The notes below the pieces were generated by a model, which saw only the letters and a list, made by a program, of their open reading frames with translations, did not search any database and was not told the origin of the DNA. From positions 2,356,001 to 2,420,000 of the forward strand of contig CAJFCV020000003.1 of the NCBI GenBank assembly GCA_904066235.2: a stretch of 64,000 nucleotides of DNA. The letters are read 5' to 3'. Made by a program: the position numbers and the translations under genes. Shown piece by piece: positions 1 through 11,157 of the stretch. The DNA is from Bursaphelenchus xylophilus (lineage: Eukaryota > Nematoda > Chromadorea > Rhabditida > Aphelenchoididae). Every line of letters starts with the position of its first letter. The first letter of the stretch is position 1.

Positions 1-3000
1 CATTGGCATTCCGTTTCATTCGAGGCTTCTCGGCTGTAAAAATACCAAATTTGTGAATTTTCTATCCAGATCCTTCACGCTTTCTTAGGGCACTCAGAAA
101 AACAAGATCTCAAGAAAAAAAAAACATTTTTATCAAATTTATATTTACAACAGGATACATCTTCACTTCGGGCGAGCTTTTTTGTCTAGTGAAATTTTTG
201 GCTTTCCGTTGTCTTGAACTCACTGGATGCGGTTTTTTGAATCGGAGCAGAACGGTCTTTCTTTCCCTTCTTTCCTTTCTCCGCTTTCTGAAAAGAAAAA
301 TGTTACATATTTTATTGAAACACTTTTTTTCGCAGCAAAAAACCTTGCACTGTGCCAAAAATTGATTTCCCATTGCAGTCATCATTTTTCGTTATGCATG
401 GTGCAAAAATTAAAATTGTATGCACGGTGAATCTCCATTCTTACCTTGTTGCTGTTACCATTTTTGGCTTTATTGAGGGTTAAATTTTCGTCTTCCGTGT
501 TCATGGCAATCTAAAAAGGCTCATATTTTAACCACATTACAAAAAATAGTTTAATTCTAATTGTACCGTGCCGAAAAATATTGTCTTCACAATGCACGTC
601 AATCCAAAATAGAAGAAAAAATTTCCCGCCCCTTTTTGGTGATTCGTTCAAGACGAAATGTCACTATCCGATAAAAAGCATTTTCTTATCTTTCTTCTTC
701 CTTTTAGAGAAAAAACAATTATTTCGGGCGAGAAAAAGTGCCGATAATTTCGCGACATTTCGTCTCACTTTTAAATCAATGAAAACGATACGAAGTTTCG
801 AAACGGTTCAGGAAATGCGCTGGATTGACGTGCAATGCAAAAAAAAATAGATAAAATGAAAATGCCTTTCTGCAAACTTGCTCTGTACAAAAAATTAAGT
901 TCCCATTGCACAGTACAGTCGTCATTTTTTGATCTGCACAGTGCAAAATAAAAAAAAAATCTTACCTTGTTGCTGTTACCATTTTCGTTCTTTTTGAGGG
1001 TTAAATTTTGGTCAATGGAAGTCGTGGCCATCTAAAAAAACTCGAATTTTTATCACATTTCAAAAAATATTTTAATTCTAACTAGACCATTTCAAAAATT
1101 TTTTACTGCACAGTGCAAATAAAAATAAAAAAAAAACTCCGTTTTGCTGTTAACGCTTCAAAAAACATTTTTCCCATTCAATCAGAAATATTTTCAGTTT
1201 CCTCCCTTACCTTGGACGACTTCTGATTCATCATGGAAGAGCGAGTTTCCGTCTTTGTCTTCACATCAACAGTACCACTTGCATTTTTCAAAGTTTCCGT
1301 CGACTTAAAAGGGCGCTGATTTTTCAAGTCTCTCTCTTTCTAAAAAACGCAGCGTCATTCTAGGACCAAAAACCAATTTCTTTACCTTATCTTGCCCTTC
1401 TCTGTAGACTAACGCACCTGAAACGGAAATCAGGAAGAGGAGGGCTAGCAAGACAAAAATCGAGCCAACACTGATGTAGACAGTGGAGTTTTTCGGTGGC
1501 ATCACCAATTCTTCGAAGCTAAAAAAAAGTTAATCATATTTCGGAAAAAGTTCCTTATTTTGGCCACAAAAATGTACTCCGCGAACTGCGCCCAAGCTTG
1601 GGCACTAAAGTTCGGAAAAAACGCTTCGACCTAGCTGGCACTGAATTACTATAATAGCTCTACAGTTTTAAGGTTACCTACGAAGGCGATGCCGACTCAT
1701 TTAGTTCTATACGGAGGCAATAAGTTTAGTTCCGGACAGTTTTCATCGTATAAAGTGTAAAATCACAGGCTGCAGCCGTTTTTGAAGGGTAAGATGGTAC
1801 GTAAAAAAGAAGGTACCTCACTAACTAAATCCCCTGTCCGGGCATTGACAACGATGAATTGAGCGTGCACGTTAAATGTGGGCTAATTCCGCCAGTTTCC
1901 GCAAAGTTATAAGTTGTGGCCAAAATAAGGAACTTTTACCCATGTTTCAAAACGGCTTAAAACTTCTTGCCCTGCTGTAAAATAACCTACTGCGCAGGCA
2001 AGCCTGTGGTGACAAAAGACACATTACTTGTACTTGGCTTGGCATTGGGATCAATTCTTGTTGGCGATACAGAAGAGGGTAGTTGAGTGGACGTTCGATT
2101 GGAGAACTTGGTTGTGGCGGTAGCCAAAGGATTCCTGTATCGCATAATAAAAAAAAATTGGCAAAAATTGCACTATGCAAAAAATGCAAAACTAATTTCG
2201 CACCGTGCAACAAAAAAAAACAAATAATTTTCGCCAAAAATCCGCATCTTGCGGTACAAGGATAACATTAAAAAACTTTTTTGACTACTGTAACAAAACC
2301 TACTCCACAGTCGACTTTGCACTACTAGGAGCAATTCTTGAGGGCGATACAGTAAAGGTTACTGTAGTAGACGTTAGGGTGTTGTTGGTCGTGTTTGTTG
2401 TGGTGGTGTTCTGAAAATACAGAACTTAAAATGTATGTTTTTTTTGCATTTTAATTTTTTTCTATTACACTCGTTCTGCGACAAATTTCGTACAGTGCAA
2501 AATTTAAAAATCAAAAATTTCTTGTCGCTGTTTTGGACAATGCCCACAAACTTACGGTAGAGGGTGCTGTAGTAGACGTTGGAGTGGTAGTCGTTGTTGT
2601 GGTTGTCTGAAAATAAAACTTACAGTTAAGAGTAAAAATGTCTTTTTTCTTTTTTTACTGGTCCTTCCGGAAAGCCGCCGGATTGGTTTCTGACGTTTGG
2701 ACTGTGCGAAAAAAGTCATGGTGCGAGCGACAGCCCAAAAAGCCAATTGCACAGTGCAAAAAGCAAAAATTGCACAGTGCAAAGAAAAGTTGTGTTCTTC
2801 GCACAGTGCGCGCCGCCGATTTTGGCCCGGCGACATTCCGGAAAGGCTGGTACTGCACTGCGCACTCAAAAAAAAAAAAAAAAAAAAAAAATCCTGTTCA
2901 AATGACAAAAAAAGTCCTGTCGGTTTTTTGAGCCCCGCCATAAACTTGCAGTAGAGGGTACTGTAGTTGACGTCGTGGTGGTGGTCGTTGTTGTTGTTGT

Positions 3001-4937
3001 TGTGGTTGTCTGAAAATAAAACGTAGCAAAATTTGAACTGTTTTTTCTGCACTGTGCAGTGAAAAAAATCCTGTGTCGCAGAGTAAAAAAATGAAAAAAG
3101 CATACTGTGGTAGTCATGGTCGTGGTCATGTTCGGTGGGGGAAAATTTTCAATTGAAAAGTAAAAAAATAAACAAAAAACATACTGTGAAAGTTGTAGTT
3201 GTAGTGGTAGTGGTGGTCGTAGTGGTGGTCGTTGTTCTTTTGGTGCCCTGAAAAAAAGCTTACAATTGCAGCAAAAAATTTTAATGCCAGCTTTTTGTTG
3301 CCTGCACAGTGCAACCAAAAAACTGTTTGCACGGTGCGGCTCGAAACTTTTCGTCTTTGCTTTTTGCACTGCGCAGTCAACAGGAAACTTTGACAAAAAA
3401 ATTTTTGCACGGTGCGGTTCAAAAAATCTCCAGGCCTTTCTACGCACCGTGCAATCAAAGAGTTCCACAATTTGGGCGATCAAAACATCGCGTCTGCACA
3501 GTGCAAAAAAATGCTCAAAAAACGATTTTTATTGCACTGTGCAAAAACAAATTTTCAAAGACTTGGAAATTTGCGCGCCTAACTTCTCGTTACACCATGC
3601 ATAAAAGAAAATAAAAATCATTTCCACCCACCGACGGCGGTGAGTAGACAAAACGGATGTAAAAGTAGGCATGTGCGTCGTAATTTTGCCACAGCGGTGA
3701 TCTGCATTTCCTTCCGAGCCATGCGAACTTGGACTAAAAGATTGTTAAAATTCTCAAAATTATTTAAATTTTAGTGTAAAATATTGTAAAAACAAATTTA
3801 CAAGAGGATAAATGACGTCTATCTTGGCTCTGGCATAAATTCCATGTGGTTTGTCGCATTTTCCTTGGGGCCCATGAAGCGGACTTTTTATCTGAAAAAA
3901 TAAAAAAAATGAATAAAAAAGTTGTTTTCGTAATAAAAAATTATTGCAAGAAAATAAAAAAAAATACAAAAAAACAAAAAAAGTAAAAAAAAATGAAAAA
4001 AATAAAAAAATAATAAAAAAATAAAAAAAAATAAAAAAAATAAAGTCCAAATATATAAAAAATATAAAAAAAAAATAAAAAATATACAAAAATTTCTTCA
4101 ATTTCCTCACCGTTTCCAAATGCTCAGCCGCCAGCAGACACTCATCGCCCTTCAAATAGTACAGAACGCCCACATCCTGCATGTAGAAGTAGTTTTTGAT
4201 GTCGTCGTAAAATGGAATCAAATAAACCTTTTCTATGTCGGAATCACGTATCCAGCGTCGCCTAAGGAACCGTGGAGTTAATTCGTAATGAACCCAATAA
4301 AACACAAAGTCTCTGACCATGAAGACTCTTTGAAGAAAGTCTTCGTATCCCATATGAATTTCGATTTCTTCAGACGTGTTCAGCCACTGGATTGCTTTAC
4401 GCTGCGTGCTGCAAAACGCAAATTAGCAGTCTGTACGTTTTAGGAAAGCCTATTCTAAACTTGTCCCAAGTTTCATCAAATTCTGAGTGTTGCACTTGGA
4501 GTAAAATGCAATAAAAAAAAGAAAGGAAATTTTTCCTTAATACTTACCCGTGATAGTTGCGCAAAAGTCCAATTTGTTGAAAATCCGTAGCGAAGAATGC
4601 CCAAAGATCATTCTGATACCTTGTGGGGACAAATTTAGAGTCGCGCTGAGGACGCAAAGGAAGAGGTGCGCTGAAATCGCCGTCAAATTTCATGCCGAAT
4701 TTCAGAAACAAGTCCTCACCTCGCTGCATCGATTTGCTCTGTTTCTAGGTCGAACGTGTAATTGTGGAGATACGGAACCTCGGCGTGTACGAATCCAAAA
4801 ATAAAGCCACGTGTTGCGTTCTGGGGAAAGTATTCGGCCGCCTCAGGACAATCGAACAGCAAATTTTTAAAGGTGCTCTCATTCAACTGAGCCAAACTCT
4901 CCGAAATTGCGGCGAAGACGAGAATTGGGAGCTTCAT
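1..4937 (-). CDS. Receptor-like membrane protein A (ectodomain, Thr-rich stalk, TM, cytoplasmic tail; 3' part outside window)
   Basis: No known family name recognised. Coding exons read on the minus strand: 4937-4720, 4670-4548, 4408-4111, 3891-3802, 3733-3632, a Thr-rich mini-exon array (about 3247-2070), then 1518-1386, 1339-1211, 1031-966, 510-445, 287-224 and 33-1. The start, MKLPILVFAAISESLAQ, is a good signal peptide. The ectodomain shares exon sizes and phases with B, C and D downstream (first exon 218 nt in A and B; FAWL exon 102 nt in A and C) and the conserved features GDEC, C-x(4)-HGIY and FAWLGRKC. Exon 1518-1386 encodes one membrane helix (about 24 residues beginning VYISVGSIFVLL). 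The tail is Lys/Ser/Thr-rich. By analogy with B and C a kinase-like domain should follow left of base 1, but this is inferred, not seen. The join between the stalk array and the TM exon is uncertain. Confidence 0.75.
445..1031 (-). repeat. Duplicated cytoplasmic exon pair in gene A
   Basis: Exons 1031-966 and 510-445 are both 66 nt, both phase 0, and encode near-identical 22-mers (DQNLTLKKNENGNSNK and DENLTLNKAKNGNSNK). The surrounding intron sequence is also alike, including the donor GTAAGA and a downstream palindrome. This looks like a recent tandem exon duplication. Confidence 0.75.
1543..1940. mobile_element. Small terminal-inverted-repeat element, copy 1
   Basis: The ends match in inverted orientation: AAGTTCCTTATTTTGGCCAC at the left and GTGGCCAAAATAAGGAACTT at the right. 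It lies in the intron between the stalk exons and the TM exon of gene A. An inverted partial copy with the same internal sequence (GCCCAAGC-TGGGC block, 'gacctagctggcactgaatt') is found at about 57860-58022. No coding capacity, so a MITE-like non-autonomous element is likely. Confidence 0.65.
2070..3247 (-). repeat. Array of Thr-rich mini-exons (mucin-like stalk of gene A)
   Basis: At least four short exons, 3247-3185, 3009-2950, 2606-2556 and 2410-2351 (63, 60, 51 and 60 nt, phase 0), encode runs of Thr with PTSTTAPST-type ends. Two degraded relatives lie near 3140-3106 (no clear AG acceptor) and 2135-2063 (frame unclear). Each is separated by an intron carrying the 11-bp palindrome. The 3009-2950 exon ends at a GC donor (ACT|GCAAGT) where its sister exon has ACC|GTAAGT. 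The last exon of gene D (62008-61964) is homologous to these cassettes. Confidence 0.65.
2165..3545. repeat. 11-bp palindrome cluster (introns of A stalk)
   Basis: More than a dozen YGCACNGTGCR palindromes, for example near 2744, 2773, 3303, 3403, 3447, 3495 and 3534, separated by AT-rich spacers between the Thr-rich mini-exons. A poly-A run at 2870-2890 lies inside. Confidence 0.85.
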
Positions 4938-5745
4938 TGGAAAGCGACTGGTCGGTTCGACACTTGGTAAGAAAAGTGGGGGAAAAAGGAAAGTTGAAGC
5001 TTCAAAAAATACTGGGAAAGAAATTTGCTTAAATTTTGGGGTACCCCATTTGGGCGCCCCAATCTTCCCATACATTTAGTGAGAAATTTGCATGAAAATC
5101 GAATTTTCGCTCATTCGGAGGCATTTTAATTCAGGAGAAAGGTTGGTTGATCGCTCTCCGAGACATCTGAAAATCAATTTTTTTTCGAAATTTGCATAAT
5201 CGAAATAATTTGGAATAGTGGGAATTTCGAATTTTGAGTGTGCCAATTATAATATTTCCCGACAGAAAAATCAACCAATATTTTCCAACCCTTTTCTGTT
5301 TTTTATTCTGTAATGACGTCATATTCTTGCAGAGAAAAGCCAAATATATAATTACTTTCATCGTTCTTTTTCAAAATTTTTCTGTTTCAAAAAATTGCGC
5401 AAATTTTTCTGCGTTTTTTTCTGCCGTGTGATTAGTGCCTAATTTACGAAATATAAGCGTCACAAATTCTATAGAAACAGAAGTGAGCGGTTGCTTTAGT
5501 TGGACCGTTCTGTTCGCCGTTAAAAAACTATGTGTGCTTCTCCGAGAAGTATCTGCTGCTGTCATTGTTGGGCAAGGGCGGATTTAGGTGAGCTATATTT
5601 TCTTTTTTTCGAGGTTTTTTGTTTTAGATTACAAGGTTCGCTTTTGTAACGGCTTGTGGTATTTGCTTGCTTTGTAATATAAATTTTTTCTAAGCCATTA
5701 AGTTTATATTTTCCATGACGACTAATTCCAAAAATAATTCATGTT
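4938..5745. other. Upstream region of gene A, no gene seen
   Basis: AT-rich sequence between the start of gene A and the tandem repeat at 5.76 kb. Short ORFs here lack coding character. It presumably contains the A promoter, but no clear element was recognised. Confidence 0.4.
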
Positions 5746-5759
5746 TTAGTGAGGTGTGA

Positions 5760-6540
5760 CGAGCCTACGACCAGGAGGCAGATGTAATGCACATAGGCTC
5801 CAGAACTGTACGATTTGGCACCTGGAATGAAACATTAATCGTATGGTGGAAGTATTCCAAGGAAGAAAAGAAGGCGAATTATGCGAAACATGCGTTGCGA
5901 GAAAAGAATCTTCACATTTCCCAACCTCACACTCGAATCGTCCAACTTTTTGACGTCTTTCAATGGATGGTCGCTCTTTCTGCACTATCCTTGCGTTTTG
6001 TGGAGCATCATTATGCAGGTATGTTAATATCTTTTTTTATACCACATATTTTGATAGAAAAATTATTTTAATGTTCTTTTCAGGCCGTCAATGCTCAAAA
6101 TACCTAGCTTCTCATGATCCACCGATCGTAAAAAGGAGGCAGATGTAATGCACATAAACTCCAGAACTATCCGATTTGGTACCTGAAATGAAAGATCAAT
6201 CGTATGCTGTAAATATTCCAAGAAAAGAATGGCGAGAAAAGAATCTTCACATTTCCCACCCTCACGCTCGAATCGCCCAACTTTTTGACGTCTTTCAATG
6301 GATGGTCGCTCTTTCTGCACGATCCTTGAGTTTTGTGGAGCATCATTATGCAGGTATGTTAATATGTTTTTATAGAACACATTTTGATAGAAAAATAATT
6401 TTTATGTTCTTTTCAGGTCGTCAATGCTCAAAAATACCTTGAAAATCATGATCCACCGATCGTAAAAAGGAGGCAGATGTAATGCACATAAACTTCAGAT
6501 TTTGGACCTGAAATGACGGATCAATCGTATGCTTTAAATT
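5760..6540. repeat. Direct tandem repeat, about 340-360 bp, two copies plus a partial third
   Basis: The block beginning AGGAGGCAGATGTAATGCAC recurs near 5774, 6136 and 6470. Each copy continues with a diverged 'ccagaact..ccgatttgg.acctg' segment, then 'cttcacatttccca' and 'atggatggtcgctctttctgcac'. Apparent ORFs on both strands are shared by the copies but contain stops, so I do not call a gene. Confidence 0.75.
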
Positions 6541-6683
6541 AACAGTCAGCGTAAGGGTTTTTGTTTGAGTCTTGTTTAGATTCCTGCGGTAACCAGCACA
6601 AAAAAATCAACCTTTTGCAGATTCTGCCTACAGTAACAAGAAATTGCGTTGACTAGAGATGCCTATTCGTAATTGCCACAGGA

Positions 6684-7370
6684 TTGGATTTCAAAATGGG
6701 AGAAAATTTGGACAACTCCATTCTGTTAACTTGTCTTCACAAAAATGGACATACAGTACACAGACGTAATGCTCTCAGCAGCGTCGAAGACAAATTTCAA
6801 GTTGAGAGGTTAACAAGATGTCCAACAACAACCGTGACCGAAGAGATCACCAACTTTTTACACGACGAAAATGTTGCTGTATTGCACATCAACTTTAGAA
6901 CAAAAAAGAGGGCGGGAAGAACGCTCATATCACCAAATTAAATCGGTGGACCACGTAGTATTGGAAGAGCGCAATGGTTTTGGCTCGTTGTGAGCAACCA
7001 GGACGAATTTATCATTAGCAGAAAAGTGTTTCATGTACCCACGAGATTTCCTAAATATGGAAGCCTATATAATGAGAATGACACGACGTCGACGGCGGAA
7101 TGCAATGTTGCTTTATAACCCAGATCATTTCACTATTCTTGCAGCTGTCCAATTGGCGTAATCTGGACAAAAGTTATGTTGCCTTTGTACGTATTGAAAT
7201 AAGGCGAACGACGTGGCCCATCTACGACGGGAAAATTAAGAACAAAAGATTGGTAAACTTTATCATTATTTTTTGAATCCATTTCAGATACAGGCCCAAG
7301 AGGTTACCGACTTTCACACGGCGCAAATCTCGGTGCTTATGTAATACACATCAACTACAGAACAAAGCTA
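6684..7370 (+). pseudogene. Decayed tandem galectin-like gene
   Basis: Reading frame fragments resemble the carbohydrate-recognition domain of galectins: NVAVLHINFRTK (like the LHFNPRF strand) at about 6871-6906, then LVVSNQDEFIIS and VFHV (like the D-F-x-V-x-V-N-G strand) at about 6985-7035, then HFTILAAVQLA (like the final strand) at about 7127-7158. A second copy of the first strand (EVTDF....VIHINYRTK) occurs at 7297-7368 after a good acceptor at 7288. Nematodes have two-domain galectins, so this fits a tandem layout. Stops occur after LISPN at 6939-6941 and inside the second copy, and no intact splice solution was found. The family assignment is by motif only; it could be an unrelated decayed repeat. 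Confidence 0.45.
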
Positions 7371-7794
7371 TGTACAAAAGAATAATTAATTCTAAGGTTT
7401 GGTCATCCTTAGATGTAGAGACGTGTGAAGTCGAAGACAATTTCCGGACAAACCCGCAAATGGAACCGCTCTGCAGTCGTGTCGACGCGGATAACAGATG
7501 CATATTGGAAGGCGTTGCTCGAGTGTTAGAGATCAGTCCACTCTGAAGGTTGCGAAATGTGGAAGCCCAAAAAATTTTTGCTAATGCCCATCCGCTGCAG
7601 AAACTTTTTCCAACCAAACAGCACATACTATTTTTTGCAGAACAATTGCGAAATAAACAATGATTCATTCTTCTTCAGACGACCCATACTCTACATTACG
7701 AAACCATCTGTAGAACTTTGTGCTGTATTTTGCACCTTTCGTCCACTACGAAATACCTAATTGAGTTTCCAAGGAGAACTCCATGGTGACGCGT

Positions 7795-7916
7795 ACAAAT
7801 ATAAGGACCCGAAGACGGAATCAACGACACTTTCCCAAGCTTGCCTTTCTTTCGCTTTTTCCGGGTCACAGTTGTTTTCTCTTGTTGACAATTTGTTGTT
7901 TTAGCGCTTGTGAACT
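7795..7916 (+). promoter_or_regulatory. Putative promoter and 5' acceptor of the 60-aa protein gene
   Basis: A TATA-like ATATAAGG lies at about 7799. TTGTTGTTTTAG followed by CGCTTGTGAACT and the start codon at 7917 looks like a trans-splice (spliced leader) acceptor a dozen bases before ATG. Confidence 0.4.
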
Positions 7917-8407
7917 ATGAGTGACGACCAGGAATATGTTGCCGATGTGAGGAAAGCCGACGAGGATAGTATTCCGCCAGAGGAGCCGGTAAGTTTGACA
8001 TTTTGTCAGCAACAGCGATGTTAACTAGGCGTGAGGGAAAAAAGAGTATTGAAATTGTTTATTCGGCGCCGAAATTCATGAACTACTATACGCATAACAT
8101 CCCAACGCAGTTGTCAATCGGCATAAGATTTGCCGAGATTGAGAATCCACGCTATTATCGTTTTTTTTGTGGCAAGAGAAGCCAATGTAGGTGTTGAGGG
8201 TGCCCAAAAAGATACCACTTAAGCTGCGCTGGTTACTATTAGTATTTTAATGAAGTGCATGGACATTTTGTCGCGTTACATACAATTGCTTTGCAGGAGC
8301 GAAACATGAAAAACTACGACGACATTCCGGTGGGTCCTGCTCAAGGCTACGTTGAAGAGGACAAGCTCGACAAAACCCAGCCAGTTGAATACGAAGAGAA
8401 AGACTAA
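7917..8407 (+). CDS. Small acidic protein, 60 aa, function unknown
   Basis: Two exons, 7917-7988 and 8297-8407, join in phase 0 across GTAAGT...TTTGCAG. The product starts MSDDQEYVADVRKADEDS, continues through PPEEP|ERNMKNYDD and ends VEYEEKD. It is rich in Asp and Glu, has no signal peptide, membrane segment or recognised domain, and is probably intrinsically disordered and cytosolic or nuclear. A canonical AATAAA at 8521 lies 114 bases after the stop. Clean splice sites, an acceptor just before ATG and a poly(A) signal support a real gene despite its size. I do not recognise a homologue. Confidence 0.7.
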
Positions 8408-8520
8408 CTATATAATAACATCACATCTCACAGTTCTCGAAATTCTATTTCTATCATATTGATCTGATCTTATGCACTAACTTATTTCTGCTATTTCCTT
8501 TCGCCAATTTTTAAAAATAG

Positions 8521-8526
8521 AATAAA
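8521..8526 (+). terminator. Poly(A) signal of the 60-aa protein gene
   Basis: AATAAA 114 bases after the stop codon at 8405-8407. Confidence 0.6.
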
Positions 8527-8529
8527 ATT

Positions 8530-9419
8530 TACTTTACTGTGTCTTGGTTTTTGCAAGCTGACTGTAGGAGGAGACCCACATGTTATTTGCAGAGGGAAAA
8601 ACAACACCCGCACTGAAAGAAGTAACCCAAGCTTTTGTAATCTTGTTTCGTTAGTTGATCGAGATTTATGGTAGCATGAGATTGGGCGAAGAGCAAGCAT
8701 TTTGACACAAGGCTTACATGGAAGGGTGTCGAAATTTTAACGAAATCCTGTTTAAAAATCACTTCAGAAAGCCAGACATCAATAAAACCACCTCGAAGGC
8801 CATAGTCACGTATTATATAACAAACTCAAAAATATCGAAGTATATAGTAGGTCGGCTCAGGCGGCGGACTTCTGGTTCTGATTGGTATTTCCGCCGCGGC
8901 GGAATGCCATTATGGCCTTCGTCAGCTTCACAACGACTCTCCGGATGTTTTAAGTCGGAACCATAGCGCGCGACAGCGGTAATGAGGCAAGTTTCCCGCT
9001 TCACGATGCAAAATGGAGGCTTTTTGTGCACTAGCGCGACGAAATATCCATGCACTTTATGAAAATATGAATAGTCTTGTGCTGATCTCACATACGTCAT
9101 CGCATGTAAATTCGCTAGTTCACAAAATTGTAAACAGCAATAAAGCATTCAAACCCCGAAAAAGATCGACAACGACCTTTATGTCCGTCCGATCTCCGAC
9201 ATAATCTTGCAGTCAGAGTTCATCGCTGCATAATTAAGCGCCAAACTTCACAGGTCCACGGATGACTCAGAATACGTTGCGAGTTCATCCGGAGGTTAAG
9301 CTGAGAAGGCAACAGGAATCTGAGAGGCGGTCCCTTTTTTGGTGATATTTATTGAAATCGATGTGATTCCGAGCAGGATTCCATTCACATGAAGCGAGTC
9401 CGCTTTTGTGCGAGCAAAA
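8530..9419. other. Intergenic region without recognised gene
   Basis: Longer open frames here (for example minus 9148-8813) are not flanked by splice signals and have no recognisable domains. Nothing else was seen. Confidence 0.4.
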
Positions 9420-9951
9420 ATGAAATCCTTCACTTTTTTGGTGTTGATGACAGCGATTAGTCTGGGTAAGAACATCATTCGCCTTCTTTAGCTGGTTTAT
9501 TGAACATCTACGGTAGGACGAATCTACCGGGAAAATAATGTGGATTTGTCGCAGCGAAGTGTCCCAGCAGTGATATAATAGCAAATTATCAAATATTTTT
9601 TACACACATCTAGAATGTCACACTAATTTGGAGATTTCGCAATCGCGATTAAGAAGTCTATGGATGCCTTTATATCTTTGATTCGAGTTCAGCCGTTCAG
9701 TCAGGCAGCTGATTCTCTGCCAGTTCCTTACAGCACACAAAAAACACCATTGCAGTTTGCTAAGACTGATTTTTGATAGCTTGTTTTCAGCTCTAATTAC
9801 CGCTCAGCCCGTCAAAAGAGAAGGTCCACCGGAAGGTGATGAAGTCATCGCTGATGACAAATACTTTATTCGAGATTACTTGAAATACATCCACAGCAAG
9901 CTCTTCTACGACGATGATCCGTCGAGATTTCTGCAGAACCTTTTCAAATGA
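9420..9951 (+). CDS. Small secreted peptide precursor, 68 aa
   Basis: Exon 9420-9465 encodes MKSFTFLVLMTAISL plus one base, followed by the donor GTAAGA. Exon 9791-9951 starts after TTGTTTTCAG and continues in phase. The joined N-terminus is a strong signal peptide ending ...ISLALITAQ, followed by PVKREGPPEGDEV. The mature part (about 47 residues) contains a Lys-Arg dibasic site right after the signal peptide and a C-terminal half, YFIRDYLKYIHSKLFYDDD then FLQNLFK, that could form an amphipathic helix. It has no cysteines. A neuropeptide-like or other secreted peptide is possible. I do not recognise a family. The 325-bp intron is the least certain part; the phase match and quality of the signal peptide favour it. 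Confidence 0.65.
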
Positions 9952-10113
9952 CTGTTTGTTTACTCGGTAGTAGTGTTGTTATACTATCAACTAGTTCTTG
10001 ACCTCAGGATATTATCTATTTATAGATACTTTGTTGTTATTTGTATATATTTACACATATATGTATGTATATGTAAAAAACGTGATTTTAAAGAAAGCGA
10101 TTAAACTTTTTAC

Positions 10114-10119
10114 AATAAA
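10114..10119 (+). terminator. Poly(A) signal of secreted peptide gene
   Basis: AATAAA at 10114, 163 bases after the stop codon. The next gene (minus strand) ends at 10129, so the two genes are convergent with nearly touching 3' ends. Confidence 0.5.
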
Positions 10120-10128
10120 ATGATTACT

Positions 10129-11157
10129 TTACTGGTTAGTTTTGGCCTTCTTCTTGTCCTCGTTTGCTTTCCGCTGCAGCTGAAGACACGTTTCTCGGCG
10201 CACACACTCGCCTTTGGGGTTCTTGGAGGAGAGCAACACAAATCCGTGTTTACATTCACATTTCGGCTCACCGCAATGCAACGAAACACAGGGGGAGACC
10301 TAAACGGATTATGATGAAAGCATTATGATAGGAGTTATAGAGAAGGATTTGGAAATGCCATCAGAGGCTAATGTCAAAGATTACTATAATCTGAATATAT
10401 ATAACAAACTGCGCTCTTCTTGCGAGAGAGCACGAGGAATGATGAGAGTCGGAAAAACGGCGATTTACCGGCAAGATATTATATTCAAAATTTTCTTTTT
10501 TTTGAGAGAGAGAGGACGTAGAATGAGGAGAGTCTTAACAACAAAAAGTTTTCGGGTATAACTTTTTATTTTTGATCAGGAAAAATTTGATTTTTCGTAG
10601 AAACCAGTACGCTTTGTCAACCCATTTTTGTATTCTTGCCAAGAAAGTACATGAAAAATGCTTCAAATATAATGGTTTTCTGGCTATGTTGTCAGGGTGT
10701 CCCATAAAGTTTTCACACCAAATTTCAAGGTTCTAGGCCCAGCGAAGACCAATATTCTGGGTGAAAAGAAAATTTTGTGCGCCAGTAAAACAGTCCTACC
10801 ATTAATCATATTCAAAATACTGAGCCATTTTTGCGAATTGTTTGCTAAAATTCTGGCATACATCTTCGAAAATTGTCGTCAAAAAATTTGCCAACTATCA
10901 AAAAAACAGCAACTTTTTCAAAGCTCCAAAAAATCTCAAATTTCAATAAAATTCCAAAATCAATTTTTTCCCACCTGCAAAATATTATCGCATCCTTTCG
11001 GTGGGCAGTCAGTCGTGCATTCATGGAAATATTGATTTTTCGGACACCGCTTATCCTGCGGGCCATCCGGCGCCCCATAATCCGGCTTCTTTGTCGTTCT
11101 ACAGAATAATCCACTCAAAGAAACGAGAAAAATTGTTAAAATCAGCCGTTTATTCAT
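10129..11157 (-). CDS. Secreted TIL-domain serine protease inhibitor, 117 aa
   Basis: Two exons, 11157-10975 and 10299-10129, join in phase 0 (ILQ|VSPCVS). The product begins with a signal peptide, MNKRLILTIFLVSLSGLFC. A single trypsin-inhibitor-like (TIL) cysteine-rich domain runs from residue 38 to about 99 with ten cysteines: RCPKNQYFHECTTDCPPKGC, then PCVSLHCGEPKCECKHGFV, then ECVRRETC. This spacing, including the C-x-C-x(3)-GF segment, is typical of TIL inhibitors, which block serine proteases through an exposed loop. The tail is Lys-rich (KANEDKKKAKTNQ). Secreted inhibitor activity is inferred from the family. The 675-bp intron carries a mariner-like terminal sequence near 10696. Confidence 0.88.
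10694..10740. mobile_element. Mariner-like terminal sequence
   Basis: CAGGGTGTCCCATAAAGTTT and following bases resemble mariner-family inverted-repeat ends. It lies in the intron of the TIL gene. The opposite end was not identified. Confidence 0.35.

Noticed and set aside
8813..9148. 111-codon minus-strand ORF
   Set aside because: No splice signals, signal peptide or domain; overlaps probable upstream sequence of the secreted peptide gene.
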